From the NCBI RefSeq assembly GCF_022763305.1, contig NZ_JALEGT010000051.1, positions 1 to 64,000 of the forward strand: a stretch of 64,000 nt of DNA, in the 5' to 3' direction. Below are positions 32,321 to 40,737 of this stretch, piece by piece (position 1 is the stretch's first letter; the number at the start of each line of letters is the position of its first letter). This DNA comes from Marivita sp. GTDB lineage: Bacteria > Pseudomonadota > Alphaproteobacteria > Rhodobacterales > Rhodobacteraceae. Both the position numbers and the translations under genes were made by a program. Below the pieces are notes generated by a model. That model did not search any database. It was not told the DNA's origin and saw only the letters and a program-made list of their open reading frames with translations.

Positions 32321-32968
32321 TCAGCCGAAGACCGAACTGATTTCGCGCAGGATCTTGCGGCGGATCGCACGGGCATAATCCCTGTGACCACGGGCCGTTT
32401 CGACGAATCCATCGGCGGTGATGACATTGCGCAGGTAGAAATTGGTGATCGCCCGCCCCAGCCCTTCGATGGCCAGCCCGTTGACCGTGACCCCCGACCG
32501 TTCGGCGGCTCGGCGCATCTGTCGCACCTCCCCGCCCGCGTTGGGTGTGCCATCGCCCGACATGTCGATCACGCGCCGCGCACAGTCAGGGCCGCTGTCG
32601 AAATGGCGCAACGCGTGCCGCATCGCTTCGGCGGGTGCCGTGTTCGACATGACAAAGGCACGCGGAAGCCGTTCGACAGCGGAGGCGAACAGCTGCACAT
32701 GGCTGGGGCTGATCATCTGCGTCCAGTCAAGACTCACCTCCTGCGCATCGACGCCCGACCATTGAATGACGCTCAGCGCCACCTGATCGCGCACGAGAAT
32801 CTCCGAGATCTCGGGATCGCGCAACGCGGCGGCCAGCCCGTCGATCTGCAGTCGGTACTCCCCCGGATCGACGGATTGCGACACGTCCATCGCCAGAATC
32901 AATGCCGTTCGGCAGGCATGGGCCGGCTGCGCCAGACACAGACAGACAAGAAGACTTCGCCACATCAT
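32321..32968 (-). CDS. DUF1194 secreted VWA-fold protein (first copy)
   Basis: A 215-residue exported protein with signal peptide MMWRSLLVCLCLAQPAHA and likely cleavage before CRTALI, possibly a lipoprotein-like Cys although no proper lipobox is seen. The VWA metal-ion site starts with DVSQS (DxSxS) in LILAMDVSQSVDPGEY and continues VIDMSGDGTPNAGG. The DUF1194 family has no known function. The second copy is at 36098-36898, only 3.1 kb away and clearly divergent. No strong ribosome binding site is visible before the paired ATGs. Confidence 0.85.
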   Translation of the reverse strand: MMWRSLLVCLCLAQPAHACRTALILAMDVSQSVDPGEYRLQIDGLAAALRDPEISEILVRDQVALSVIQWSGVDAQEVSLDWTQMISPSHVQLFASAVERLPRAFVMSNTAPAEAMRHALRHFDSGPDCARRVIDMSGDGTPNAGGEVRQMRRAAERSGVTVNGLAIEGLGRAITNFYLRNVITADGFVETARGHRDYARAIRRKILREISSVFG

Positions 32969-33103
32969 CGGGTCAAGTGACCCTGCCCACCCCGGCAAGG
33001 TCAAGGAAAAGACGCGTGATTGCCTTTGAGCCTCAAAGAATTTTCCCTTTGATCTTCGTTCAATGCCGGATTCATATGCGTCCCAAAGAGGGAGGAGACC
33101 ACC

Positions 33104-34141
33104 ATGCGCGCAGCCGTGATCCGGGCGTTCAACGAAGATTTGTCCATCGAAACCGTGGCCGACCCGGCCTGCCCCGAAAACGGCGTCATCCTCAAGGTCG
33201 AGGCCTGCGGCGTCTGCCGGTCGGATTTCCACGGCTGGACGGGCGAACACCCCAAGGTGAAGCCGGGCGACATTCTGGGCCACGAATATTGCGGCACGGT
33301 CGTCGAGGCCGGGACGCAGGCCAAGCACAAGGTGGGCGACCGCCTGATCGCGCCCTTCATTCTGGCCTGCGGCAGCTGCGCGGCCTGTCAGACCGGCGTG
33401 TCCAACACCTGCGCCAGCCAGATCGTGCCGGGCTTCGGCACGCCGGGGGCTTATGCCGAACTGGTGGCGGTGCCGTTCGATCACAACCTCGTTCCGCTGC
33501 CTGCGTCGATGACCCCCGCTCTCGCCGCCGGTCTGGGCTGCCGCGTGACAACCGCCTGGCACGCGCTGACCGACCGCGCCAATGTGCGCGCGGGCGAATG
33601 GGTGGCCATCCACGGCACCGGGGGCATCGGTCTCTCGGCCATGCTTCTGGCCAAGATGCTGGGCGCTCAGGTCGTTGTGGTCGACGTGGTGGACGAAAAG
33701 CTCGACCACGCCAAAAGCCTTGGCGCGGATGCGGCCGTGAACGCAACGACCGAAAACGTCGCCAGCGCGATTCACGACATCACCGGCGGCGGTGCCCATG
33801 TCTCGATCGAGGCGCTGGGAATCGAGGCCACGACCAATGCCTCCATCGACTGCCTGCGCATCCTTGGCCGTCACGTTCAGGTCGGCATGCCCGCGGGCGA
33901 AACCGGCATGATGAGCGTCAACATGCGCGGCATCTACGGCAAGCAACTGTCTTTCTTCGGCACGCGTGGGATGCCCGCCTGGAAATACCCCACGCTCCTC
34001 GACATGATCGAACGCGGTCAGGTGGACATCCGTCCTATGGTCTCGCGCGAGGTCACACTGTCGGGGGCCAGCGCCGAACTCGCGGCCATGCGCGGGCCGA
34101 CCCCACCGGGAACCGCCGTCATCACGGACTTCACGCGATAG
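33104..34141 (+). CDS. Zinc-dependent alcohol dehydrogenase family protein
   Basis: A 345-residue medium-chain dehydrogenase/reductase. Catalytic zinc ligands: Cys in CGVCRSDFHGW and GHEYCG; structural zinc cysteines CGSCAACQTGVSNTC. The Rossmann loop is GTGGIGLSAM (about 165-174), followed by VDVVDEKLDHAKSLGA, where the Asp suggests NAD(H) preference. The substrate is unknown; it resembles the alcohol dehydrogenase/threonine-like AdhP group. GGAGGAG lies ahead of the ATG. It stands alone, just before ssrA (convergent). Confidence 0.9.
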   Translation: MRAAVIRAFNEDLSIETVADPACPENGVILKVEACGVCRSDFHGWTGEHPKVKPGDILGHEYCGTVVEAGTQAKHKVGDRLIAPFILACGSCAACQTGVSNTCASQIVPGFGTPGAYAELVAVPFDHNLVPLPASMTPALAAGLGCRVTTAWHALTDRANVRAGEWVAIHGTGGIGLSAMLLAKMLGAQVVVVDVVDEKLDHAKSLGADAAVNATTENVASAIHDITGGGAHVSIEALGIEATTNASIDCLRILGRHVQVGMPAGETGMMSVNMRGIYGKQLSFFGTRGMPAWKYPTLLDMIERGQVDIRPMVSREVTLSGASAELAAMRGPTPPGTAVITDFTR

Positions 34142-34167
34142 GTGAAGATCGAACTGTACTGAATTGA

Positions 34168-34480
34168 AAATGCAGGCTTCTGTTGCCAGGTGCCTGCGAA
34201 CCCCGCCTTACGCTGCTAGGCGCAAGGGCTTAAAGATCGGTAGATCCGACTGCTTACGCAGCCATTGCCACCGGAGCATGGTTGTCATTTGCAACTATAC
34301 TGTTTGAACCGATAACGGTGGTATCTCACCGGGACAAAGCTAACGTGTTTAGACGTTCGTCGATCCTGTTTCGGCCCCATGATCCTGCAAATGACAGGGT
34401 GTTGGTGGAGCCGCCGGGTACCGCCCCCGGGTCCGAGCCGCTTATTGAACGCGCGTTTATGTCCATAGTCCCCGAAGGAA
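34168..34480 (-). ncRNA. ssrA: Two-piece (permuted) tmRNA
   Basis: The alphaproteobacterial tmRNA that rescues stalled ribosomes. On the minus strand the acceptor piece comes first and ends GGCGGCTCCACCA (CCA end at 34403); about 24 nt are removed (34379-34402), then the coding piece begins GGGGCCGAAACAGGATCGAC (34378). The acceptor stem GGGGCC pairs with GGCTCC and has the G-U at the third pair that marks alanine charging. The tag frame 34254-34292 reads ANDNHAPVAMAA then TAA. A hairpin (34172-34197) closes the 3' end. The outer limits are estimates. SspB, which delivers tagged proteins, is encoded nearby. Confidence 0.96.
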
Positions 34481-34487
34481 CACTAGG

Positions 34488-34516
34488 AATATCGGGCTTT
34501 TGCAGCGCAAATTCAA
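34488..34516 (-). promoter_or_regulatory. Likely ssrA promoter
   Basis: On the minus strand TTGAAT (34511-34516) and GATATT (34488-34493) are separated by 17 bp, a good sigma-70 spacing, with the expected start near 34480 at the beginning of the acceptor piece. Confidence 0.55.
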
Positions 34517-34577
34517 GGGGCATCTGGCGCAATCGCACGAGCTGGCGCATGATGCGCCAAGCAAGAGGATCATGCCG

Positions 34578-35180
34578 ATGAGCGACACACAGACCGTGTC
34601 CTTCACCCAGATGAAGGATGGCACCAAGGAAGACTACGAGCTTCTGGAAAAGCTGGAAAAACCGTATCTTGCCCTCACCCCGGACCGCGTTCTGGACGAG
34701 CTGCGCCGTCAGGGCGAAACCACCCTCGAAGGCTACCGCATCACCCGTCTGCAGCACGGGCTGCAATCGGCGACCCGTGCGGAAAACGACGGTGCCGATC
34801 TCGACTGGATCGTGGCTGCCCTTCTGCATGATGTCGGCGACGGGCTGGCCCCGCAGAACCACGACCGCTTTTCCGCCGAGGTGATCCGCCCCTTCGTCCG
34901 CTGGGAGGTTGCGTGGGTTGTCGAACATCACGGCATCTTCCAGATGCTCTACTACGGCCACCACTACGGCTGGGACCGTAACGCGCGGGACCGGTTCAAG
35001 GACCATCCCTGCTTCCAGTCCTGCGCCGATTTCTGCGAACGCTGGGACCAGTCGTCGTTTGACCCCGACTACCCGATGCAGCCGCTCGACCATTTCGAAC
35101 CGATGGTCCGCGAGGTCTTCGCCCGCAAGGCGTATGACCCGGCTGTGATCCGCGAAGGCATTGTGGTTGGCCTGCCGTGA
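34578..35180 (+). CDS. HD-domain protein, oxygenase-like subgroup
   Basis: A 200-residue metal-dependent HD-fold protein. Metal ligands appear in RLQHGLQSATRAE, LLHDVGDGLAPQNHDRF and VEHHGIFQ. The pattern is close to the PhnZ/inositol-oxygenase-type di-iron subgroup rather than to phosphohydrolases, but substrate residues cannot be assigned. ATG at 34578 is preferred (GAGG 9 nt before); another ATG lies 6 bp upstream. Its stop overlaps the GTG of the Crp/Fnr gene (GTGA), so the two are coupled. Confidence 0.8.
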   Translation: MSDTQTVSFTQMKDGTKEDYELLEKLEKPYLALTPDRVLDELRRQGETTLEGYRITRLQHGLQSATRAENDGADLDWIVAALLHDVGDGLAPQNHDRFSAEVIRPFVRWEVAWVVEHHGIFQMLYYGHHYGWDRNARDRFKDHPCFQSCADFCERWDQSSFDPDYPMQPLDHFEPMVREVFARKAYDPAVIREGIVVGLP

Positions 35181-35764
35181 CGGGGACCCGGGTATTTACC
35201 GCCCAACAGGGCAAGACCCTGTTCCAGCCCGGTCAGGAGTGCCCCGGATTTCTCGACCTGACGAAAGGGTCGATCAAGGTGATGCTGACCGGCGCGTCGG
35301 GGCGTGAAGTGGTGCTTTACCGCGTGCGTCCCGGAGAGGTTTGCCTGCAGACCTTTTCCTGCCTCGTGGACGGCCACACCTACGGCGCCGAAGGCATCGT
35401 CGAGACGGACATCGAAGGCACGTTGATTCCCGCAAGCCTGTTCCGTCAGCAGATGGAGACCGACTCCACCTTCCGCCAGAAAGTGCTCAGTTCCGTGGCG
35501 CTGCGCTTTTCGGAATACCAGCAACTGGTCGAAGACGTCGCCCTCACCGGCTTTGACGCGCGTCTGGCCAAGGCACTGATGCGGCTGGCCGACACAAGCG
35601 GAATCGTGCATGCCGCACTGGCCGCCGAAACCGCCTCGGGCCGCGCCTATGTCACCCGGCGGCTGGCGGTGTTCGCGGAGAAAGGCGTGGTCGAACAATT
35701 GCCGGACGGCATCGCCATCCGGGACAAACGCGCGTTGGAACAGATTGCCGCAGATCCCCGGTGA
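35177..35764 (+). CDS. Crp/Fnr-family transcriptional regulator
   Basis: A 195-residue regulator with an N-terminal cyclic-nucleotide-type beta-barrel (about 10-110, FLDLTKGSIKVMLTGASGRE) and a C-terminal winged helix (about 130-190, SGRAYVTRRLAVFAEKGVVE). No FNR-type Cys cluster is present, so it is unlikely to bind an Fe-S cluster; the C at 44 (EVCLQTFSC) may be relevant. It starts with GTG coupled to the HD gene and is followed by a DUF2892 gene, a pairing seen around sulfide/sulfur-responsive loci. Confidence 0.85.
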   Translation: MTGTRVFTAQQGKTLFQPGQECPGFLDLTKGSIKVMLTGASGREVVLYRVRPGEVCLQTFSCLVDGHTYGAEGIVETDIEGTLIPASLFRQQMETDSTFRQKVLSSVALRFSEYQQLVEDVALTGFDARLAKALMRLADTSGIVHAALAAETASGRAYVTRRLAVFAEKGVVEQLPDGIAIRDKRALEQIAADPR

Positions 35765-35832
35765 CTCTGTCACCGTCCGACGCGCTCCTCCTTTGCTAAC
35801 CTTCCCTCAGGAGCATGAAAAGGAGACCCATC

Positions 35833-36027
35833 ATGACCAAGAACGAAGGAACCATCGACCGCGCGCTGCGTGTGATTGTCGGCCTTGTCCTGCTGTCGCT
35901 TGTCTTTATCGGACCGCAGACCATGTGGGGACTGATCGGCATCGTGCCGCTGGCCACCGGCCTGATCGGCATCTGCCCTCTGTATTCGATCCTCGGCATC
36001 AACACCTGCCCGGTGAAATCGCGCTGA
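35833..36027 (+). CDS. DUF2892 inner-membrane protein
   Basis: A 64-residue two-helix membrane protein (about 13-30 and 33-53). It shows the family signature EGTIDRALRVIVGLVLL then GLIGICPLYSILGINTC, with two Cys in the C-terminal half. The family is YgaP-like, linked to sulfur metabolism. ATG 35833 has AAGGAG upstream; an earlier ATG at 35815 lies before that site and is rejected. Confidence 0.88.
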   Translation: MTKNEGTIDRALRVIVGLVLLSLVFIGPQTMWGLIGIVPLATGLIGICPLYSILGINTCPVKSR

Positions 36028-36097
36028 CCCTCGGTTTGACCGAGAGTCACACAACTTGTGATTGGACCGACCGTGATTGGTTGGGCATGCTGACGGT

Positions 36098-36898
36098 ATG
36101 AAAACTGTCCTTGCCCTTCTGATCGCGGTCGCGCTCGTTGTTCCGCGCGTCTCCAAGGCTGAAGAGATCGAAGTCGATCTCGAACTGGTGTTGATGGTCG
36201 ACGTGTCGCGGTCCATGACCGAACGCGAGCTTGAGATTCAGCGCAAGGGGTATGCCGAAGCACTGCGCTCGGACGCGGTGTTCGCGGCACTGCAATCGGG
36301 GCTGCTGCAGACCGTCGCCGTCACCTATGTCGAATGGGCCGGCACACAGGAAGTCGTGATCGACTGGCGGCTTCTGCACACCCGCGAAGACCTTGACGCC
36401 TTTGCCGAAATCCTCACCTCGCGCTTTGACCCCGCGCTGCGCCGCACCTCGATTTCCGAGGCGCTGATCTTTGGCGCGCGGCTGATCGAAAGCAACGAAT
36501 ACAAGGGCTTGCGGCGCGTCATTGACATATCCGGTGATGGCCCGAACAATCAGGGTCGCGCCGTGGCTGTCGCCAGAGACACCGTCCTGTCAAAGGGCAT
36601 CATCATCAACGGCCTGCCTCTTCTGACCCGCGAAGGCATGGACAGCGCCTGGCATCTCGACAATCTCGACATCTATTATGAAAGCTGCGTTATCGGCGGA
36701 CCGGGATCGTTTGTCATTCCGGTCTTCGACTGGGACGATTTCGCCGAAGCGGTGCAGCGCAAGCTGGTGCTGGAAATGGTGTCGAACCCGCCCGAGGCAC
36801 AGATCATTCCCGCGCAATCGATCCGCCTTGACCCGACAGACTGCCTGATTGGTGAAAAAATCTGGCAGGACCGCCGCCGCTACTGGGACAGCCCCTGA
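36098..36898 (+). CDS. DUF1194 secreted VWA-fold protein (second copy)
   Basis: A 266-residue exported protein. Signal peptide KTVLALLIAVALVVPRVSKA is followed by EEIEVDLELVLMVDVSRSMT, giving the VWA DxSxS metal site. Conserved DISGDGPNNQGR and the C-terminal PVFDWDDFAEAVQRKLVLE mark DUF1194. It is longer than the first copy and clearly a distant paralogue. Its 3' end overlaps the convergent DUF4345 gene by 19 bp. Confidence 0.85.
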   Translation: MKTVLALLIAVALVVPRVSKAEEIEVDLELVLMVDVSRSMTERELEIQRKGYAEALRSDAVFAALQSGLLQTVAVTYVEWAGTQEVVIDWRLLHTREDLDAFAEILTSRFDPALRRTSISEALIFGARLIESNEYKGLRRVIDISGDGPNNQGRAVAVARDTVLSKGIIINGLPLLTREGMDSAWHLDNLDIYYESCVIGGPGSFVIPVFDWDDFAEAVQRKLVLEMVSNPPEAQIIPAQSIRLDPTDCLIGEKIWQDRRRYWDSP

Positions 36899-37254
36899 GC
36901 CCCCGGAAGGTTGACGATCAGCAACCAAGCCGCGAACACTGCCTCGAACAGGAAATAGAGATGCGCCTTGGGAAAGGGCGGCTTGTCGAGCAACAGCGAC
37001 AACCCGCGCCCGAGCCCCGCACCCAGATAGACAAACCCCATCATCGCATAGGCCCAAGGCGTGCCCAGCCAAAGGCACGCGGCGCCCACGATCACGAACA
37101 TGCCACCCACCGAAGCGCGCAGTTCCGACAGACCCATCGTGGTCTCGCCAGTCTTCAAGTCCAGCACTCCGGCCGTATAGCGCGGTGCCAGCATCCCGAA
37201 CGCGCCCAGCGCGATGGTCAGAATGGCAGCAACGATGTTGAGAATGTCAATCAT
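36880..37254 (-). CDS. DUF4345-type membrane protein
   Basis: A 124-residue four-helix membrane protein (about 4-24, 45-65, 68-90 and 100-118). It shows the family motif GLSELRASVGGMFVIVGAACL. ATG at 37254; the longer open frame upstream is not supported. Function unknown. It overlaps the DUF1194 gene tail to tail. Confidence 0.8.
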   Translation of the reverse strand: MIDILNIVAAILTIALGAFGMLAPRYTAGVLDLKTGETTMGLSELRASVGGMFVIVGAACLWLGTPWAYAMMGFVYLGAGLGRGLSLLLDKPPFPKAHLYFLFEAVFAAWLLIVNLPGAQGLSQ

Positions 37255-37513
37255 AAGGTCTCCGGTGGTGGGGCTGGCTCGGGTGTGATCCGATGTTTCG
37301 CAAAACCTAGCAGCGCACGGCGGTCCGACAATCCCGTGTCCGACGCAGCACCGCGCGCAGCATGGCTTCAACACCGCCGGCCACGGCACGGATCCTCACC
37401 AGCGTCACACTTTTTTGTGAGCGATTTCAGCCCTCTCTTGAAGCGGAATCCGGCCTTTCCAATTTCAGCAGCGCGTCAGGGGATGGGCCTCTGACATCAG
37501 ACAGAAGGAGACG

Positions 37514-37762
37514 ATGGAAATGCGTCGTGTAGCAGTTGGTGCAATGCTTGCCGCTCTGTTCGCGGCACCGACGTTTGCAGCGATTTCGGAATATGACACC
37601 GATGGGGACAACCTCGTGTCGTTCGACGAAATGGTCGTTGCTTACCCGGACCTCACGGAAGACCTTTTTGCGCAGATCGACACCAGCACCGACGGGCTGG
37701 TGGATGAGGCCGAACTGACGGCCGCGCTCGAGGCCAACCTGATCGTCAAACCCGCCGAATAA
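37514..37762 (+). CDS. Secreted EF-hand protein
   Basis: An 82-residue exported calcium-binding protein. Signal peptide RRVAVGAMLAALFAAPTFA precedes two EF-hand loops: DTDGDNLVSFDEM (complete 12-residue loop with Glu at position 12) and DTSTDGLVDEAEL (also complete). Both ATGs at 37514 and 37520 follow AGGAG at 3 or 9 bp; the second has better spacing. The mature protein is acidic. A small membrane peptide gene follows, probably in the same transcript. Confidence 0.88.
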   Translation: MEMRRVAVGAMLAALFAAPTFAAISEYDTDGDNLVSFDEMVVAYPDLTEDLFAQIDTSTDGLVDEAELTAALEANLIVKPAE

Positions 37763-37802
37763 CCGGCGTTTTTTGCAACGGATGACACCAAGAGGCATTC
37801 CC

Positions 37803-37970
37803 ATGTCGATGAACATCACGGTCCCGAAGGTCACCAACTGGTGGGCGTGGGGTGGCGGTGCAGCGGTTCTGGCTGCACTGATCGCCGCCGCTGTCTGGGG
37901 GTTCGATCTGTGGGGCAGCGGTTCGACCGCAGAAGAGACCGCTCCGGCGGTCGTCGAAGACTCGCAATAA
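37803..37970 (+). CDS. 55-residue single-pass membrane peptide
   Basis: A small protein with one helix (about 12-33, WWAWGGGAAVLAALIAAAVW) and an acidic tail of about 20 residues (GSTAEETAPAVVEDSQ) that would lie outside the membrane. It starts at the ATG 37803 with AGAGG upstream, 41 bp after the EF-hand gene, and is followed by a 10-bp-stem hairpin. The function is unknown; the acidic tail and the neighbouring EF-hand protein suggest a periplasmic ion-binding pair (inference). Confidence 0.7.
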   Translation: MSMNITVPKVTNWWAWGGGAAVLAALIAAAVWGFDLWGSGSTAEETAPAVVEDSQ

Positions 37971-37983
37971 CGGCACGATGATC

Positions 37984-38011
37984 GGTTCCGCCGGCCCGGA
38001 TCGGCGGAACC
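37984..38011 (+). terminator. Hairpin after the EF-hand / small membrane peptide genes
   Basis: GGTTCCGCCG, 8-nt loop, CGGCGGAACC: a perfect 10-bp stem 14 bp after the stop, with no T tract. Confidence 0.55.
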
Positions 38012-38095
38012 ACCCGCTGCGCCAGACGGGCACCAAACATTTGGCGCATTTCTGCGGCACTGTTACACTCGCCCAAAAGCAAGAGCAGTCCGCCC

Positions 38096-39358
38096 ATGTC
38101 CGCCTCGCCCCAGACCGTGCGCCGCCGCAAGGTGTTCTACATTCCCGGCTACGACCCGTTCCCGCCCCGCCGGTATCGGGAACTGTACCGCACCGAAGGG
38201 GCCAAGCAGGCCGAGATCTCGGGCTACGGTCTGCATGTCGAGGCCAGCCTGCAGGGTGGCACCTATAGCTGGCACGCCTCGGCCCTGATCTACGACACCC
38301 GCGTCACCGCCGATTTCGAGGTCCTGCTCTGGTCCGACATCGTGCGCGACAGCATGTCGAACAGCATTCCCGGCACCTATTGGCAACTGATCCGCACAAG
38401 CTGGATCTACATCGCCAGCGGCACCCTGCGCCGACTTGCTGTGCTGCCCAAAGGCCCGCTGGCGGCAGCCCTCTACCCCATCGGCGTGCTGATCCTGCAA
38501 CTGCTGGCGGCGCTGCTGGCCGCGCATCTGGTGGGCTGGGGCCTCAGCACCCTGTTCGGGGCCGCGACCCTCTGGGCCATCGGCCCCGGTGCGATCCTCA
38601 ACTGGACGACATCGCTGCTTTACTGGACACCGTTCTTCGTCATCGTTGTGCTTGTCGTGCGCTGGTTCAAAGCGCAGGACCGCCGCATCTATGCCTATTA
38701 CCTGATGCACGATTACGCCTTTTCCGCAGGCCACAAAGGCGCAACTCCGCCCGCGCTGCAGACCCGGCTGGACGAGTTCCGCGGCATCATCGGCACCGCC
38801 CTTCTTCAGGACTATGACGAGGTGCTGGTCGTCGGCCATTCCTCGGGCGCGCATCTCGCCGTGTCGATCCTTGCCGACATCCTGCGCGACAACCCCAACC
38901 TGCCCGCGCGCCCTGCGCTATCCTTCCTCAGCATCGGCCATGTGATCCCCATGGTGTCTTTCCTGCCCGACGCCTGGGAATTGCGCCGCGATCTGCAAGC
39001 TCTGTCGGAACAGGACGACATCGTCTGGATCGACGTCACGGCCCAGGGCGACGGCTGCTGTTTTCCGCTCTGTGACCCGGTCGGCGTGTCGGGTGTTGCC
39101 ACCCTCGACAAGCAATGGCCGGTGGTTTTCTCGGCGCAGTTTTCCAGAACGATGGCGCCAGAGCGGTGGGCAGCGCAGCGACGGCAGTATTTCAAGCTGC
39201 ATTTCCAGTATCTCTGCGCCTTCGAGAACCCGCTCGACTACGACTATTTCCAGATCACCGCAGGCCCGCGCACCCTTGGCCAGCGCTACGCCACCCGCGC
39301 GCCCTCGCCCAGCCGGATCGACGTGCCGGTGTCGAAATACACGAACACCGCCCCGTGA
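38096..39358 (+). CDS. Membrane alpha/beta-hydrolase-like protein
   Basis: A 420-residue protein with two membrane segments in its first half (about 122-152 and 165-190) and a nucleophile elbow GHSSGAH (247-253) in a hydrolase-like C-terminal domain. FYIPGYDPFPPRRYREL at the N-terminus resembles an oxyanion-hole strand. The serine and a later His (candidate HFQYL region) would complete the triad, although the acid is not assigned. Its TGA overlaps the GTG start of the P450 gene (GTGA), so the two proteins are co-translated. The substrate is unknown. Confidence 0.78.
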   Translation: MSASPQTVRRRKVFYIPGYDPFPPRRYRELYRTEGAKQAEISGYGLHVEASLQGGTYSWHASALIYDTRVTADFEVLLWSDIVRDSMSNSIPGTYWQLIRTSWIYIASGTLRRLAVLPKGPLAAALYPIGVLILQLLAALLAAHLVGWGLSTLFGAATLWAIGPGAILNWTTSLLYWTPFFVIVVLVVRWFKAQDRRIYAYYLMHDYAFSAGHKGATPPALQTRLDEFRGIIGTALLQDYDEVLVVGHSSGAHLAVSILADILRDNPNLPARPALSFLSIGHVIPMVSFLPDAWELRRDLQALSEQDDIVWIDVTAQGDGCCFPLCDPVGVSGVATLDKQWPVVFSAQFSRTMAPERWAAQRRQYFKLHFQYLCAFENPLDYDYFQITAGPRTLGQRYATRAPSPSRIDVPVSKYTNTAP

Positions 39359-40737
39359 TCCCGCCCAAACCCATATCGCGCCCCGACCGCGTGTCGCTCT
39401 GTCGCTATCTGAAACTGTTCCGGCAGGACATCCTGTCGGCCCAACCCGAACGGCTTTACGGCGCGTGGATGGCCGAGTTCCGCACGCCGTTCTTTCGCTC
39501 CTACCTCGCCAATGATCCCGGTTTGGTGCAGACCATCCTGCGCGACCGGCCGCGCGATTTTCCGAAATCCGACCGCATCGGAGAAGGTCTGCGTCCGCTC
39601 CTCGGTCAATCGGTCTTCCTGACCAATGGCCCCGTCTGGGACCACCAGCGCCGCATCATCGACCCGGCTTTCGAGCGTGGACGCCTCACGCAGTCACTGC
39701 CCGCCATGTGGGACGCCGGTCAGGCAATGGTGGCCCGTGTGCTGGACCAGATCGGCCAAGGCACAGAGATCGAGATCGAGATCGAGGAAATCGCCAGCCA
39801 CGCCGCTGCCGACGTGATTTTCCGCACGCTGTTTTCCATCCCCATCGAAGACGCCATTGCATCCCAGGTCTTCCACGAATTCCGCGCCTATCAACGCAGC
39901 CAGCCGATCCTCAACCTTGCCGCCTTCGTGCCCCTGCCCCGCTGGTTCCCGCGATTTCACCGGCCCGAGACCAAACGCGCCGCAACGCGCATCCGCGCGC
40001 TTATCACGCAACTGGTAGACGCACGGCGCGAGGCCATCGCAAACGGCACCGCGCCCGATGATCTGGCCACCCGGATCATGACCACCCCCGACCCCGAAAC
40101 CGGGCAATGCTTTACCGCAGCCGAGATGGTCGATCAGGTGGCGATCTTCTTCCTCGCCGGTCACGAGACCAGCGCCAGCGCCTTGGGCTGGGCACTCTAT
40201 TGCTGTGCAGCAGCCCCCGATTGGCAGGACCGGATCGCGCTGGAAGCCGCCGCATTGACCGATCCGAAAGAGGTCAAACGCCTGACCACCAGCCGCGACG
40301 TGTTCCGCGAAACGCTGCGCCTGTACCCGCCTGTCCCGATGATGGTGCGCGAAACCACACGGCCCGAGACCTTCCGCAAACGCGCCATCCCGAAAGCCGC
40401 GCAGCTTGTGCTCAGCCCGTGGCACCTGCACCGCCACATACGGCTGTGGGACAATCCCGACGCCTTCGACCCGACCCGCTGGCAATCCGACGACACCCGC
40501 CAATCCGCCCGCGACGCCTATATGCCGTTCAGCGCCGGCCCCCGCGTCTGTCCCGGCGCGGGTTTTGCAATGGCCGAGGGCCCGCTGCTTCTGTCGCTGC
40601 TCCTGCGTGCGGTCGAAGTCGCACCCGTCCCCGGCAAACCGCCCCACCCCGTCGCCCATCTCACCGTGCGTGCCCGCGATGGCATCTGGCTGAGGGCGCA
40701 GCCTCGGCGCAGACCGGACACAGGCGCGAAAGGTTAG
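39355..40737 (+). CDS. Cytochrome P450
   Basis: A 460-residue soluble P450 monooxygenase. The I-helix oxygen-binding motif is AGHETS at 268-273, the ExxR pair lies at 319-322 (ETLR), and the haem loop is FSAGPRVCPG with the axial Cys at 399. GTG start overlaps the stop of the hydrolase gene. The overall pattern (helix EFRTPFFRSYL, LFLTNGPVWDHQRR) is nearest the fatty-acid/terpenoid-type CYP clans of bacteria; a specific CYP family cannot be given. No ferredoxin or reductase gene is adjacent. Confidence 0.93.
   Translation: MIPPKPISRPDRVSLCRYLKLFRQDILSAQPERLYGAWMAEFRTPFFRSYLANDPGLVQTILRDRPRDFPKSDRIGEGLRPLLGQSVFLTNGPVWDHQRRIIDPAFERGRLTQSLPAMWDAGQAMVARVLDQIGQGTEIEIEIEEIASHAAADVIFRTLFSIPIEDAIASQVFHEFRAYQRSQPILNLAAFVPLPRWFPRFHRPETKRAATRIRALITQLVDARREAIANGTAPDDLATRIMTTPDPETGQCFTAAEMVDQVAIFFLAGHETSASALGWALYCCAAAPDWQDRIALEAAALTDPKEVKRLTTSRDVFRETLRLYPPVPMMVRETTRPETFRKRAIPKAAQLVLSPWHLHRHIRLWDNPDAFDPTRWQSDDTRQSARDAYMPFSAGPRVCPGAGFAMAEGPLLLSLLLRAVEVAPVPGKPPHPVAHLTVRARDGIWLRAQPRRRPDTGAKG

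Noticed and set aside
32969..33946. N-terminal extension of the first DUF1194 frame
   Set aside because: It is antisense to the alcohol dehydrogenase gene; the signal peptide begins at the ATG 32968.
34403..34440. GC-rich palindromic stretch first taken for a terminator or leader element
   Set aside because: It is the T-arm and acceptor end of the tmRNA acceptor piece.
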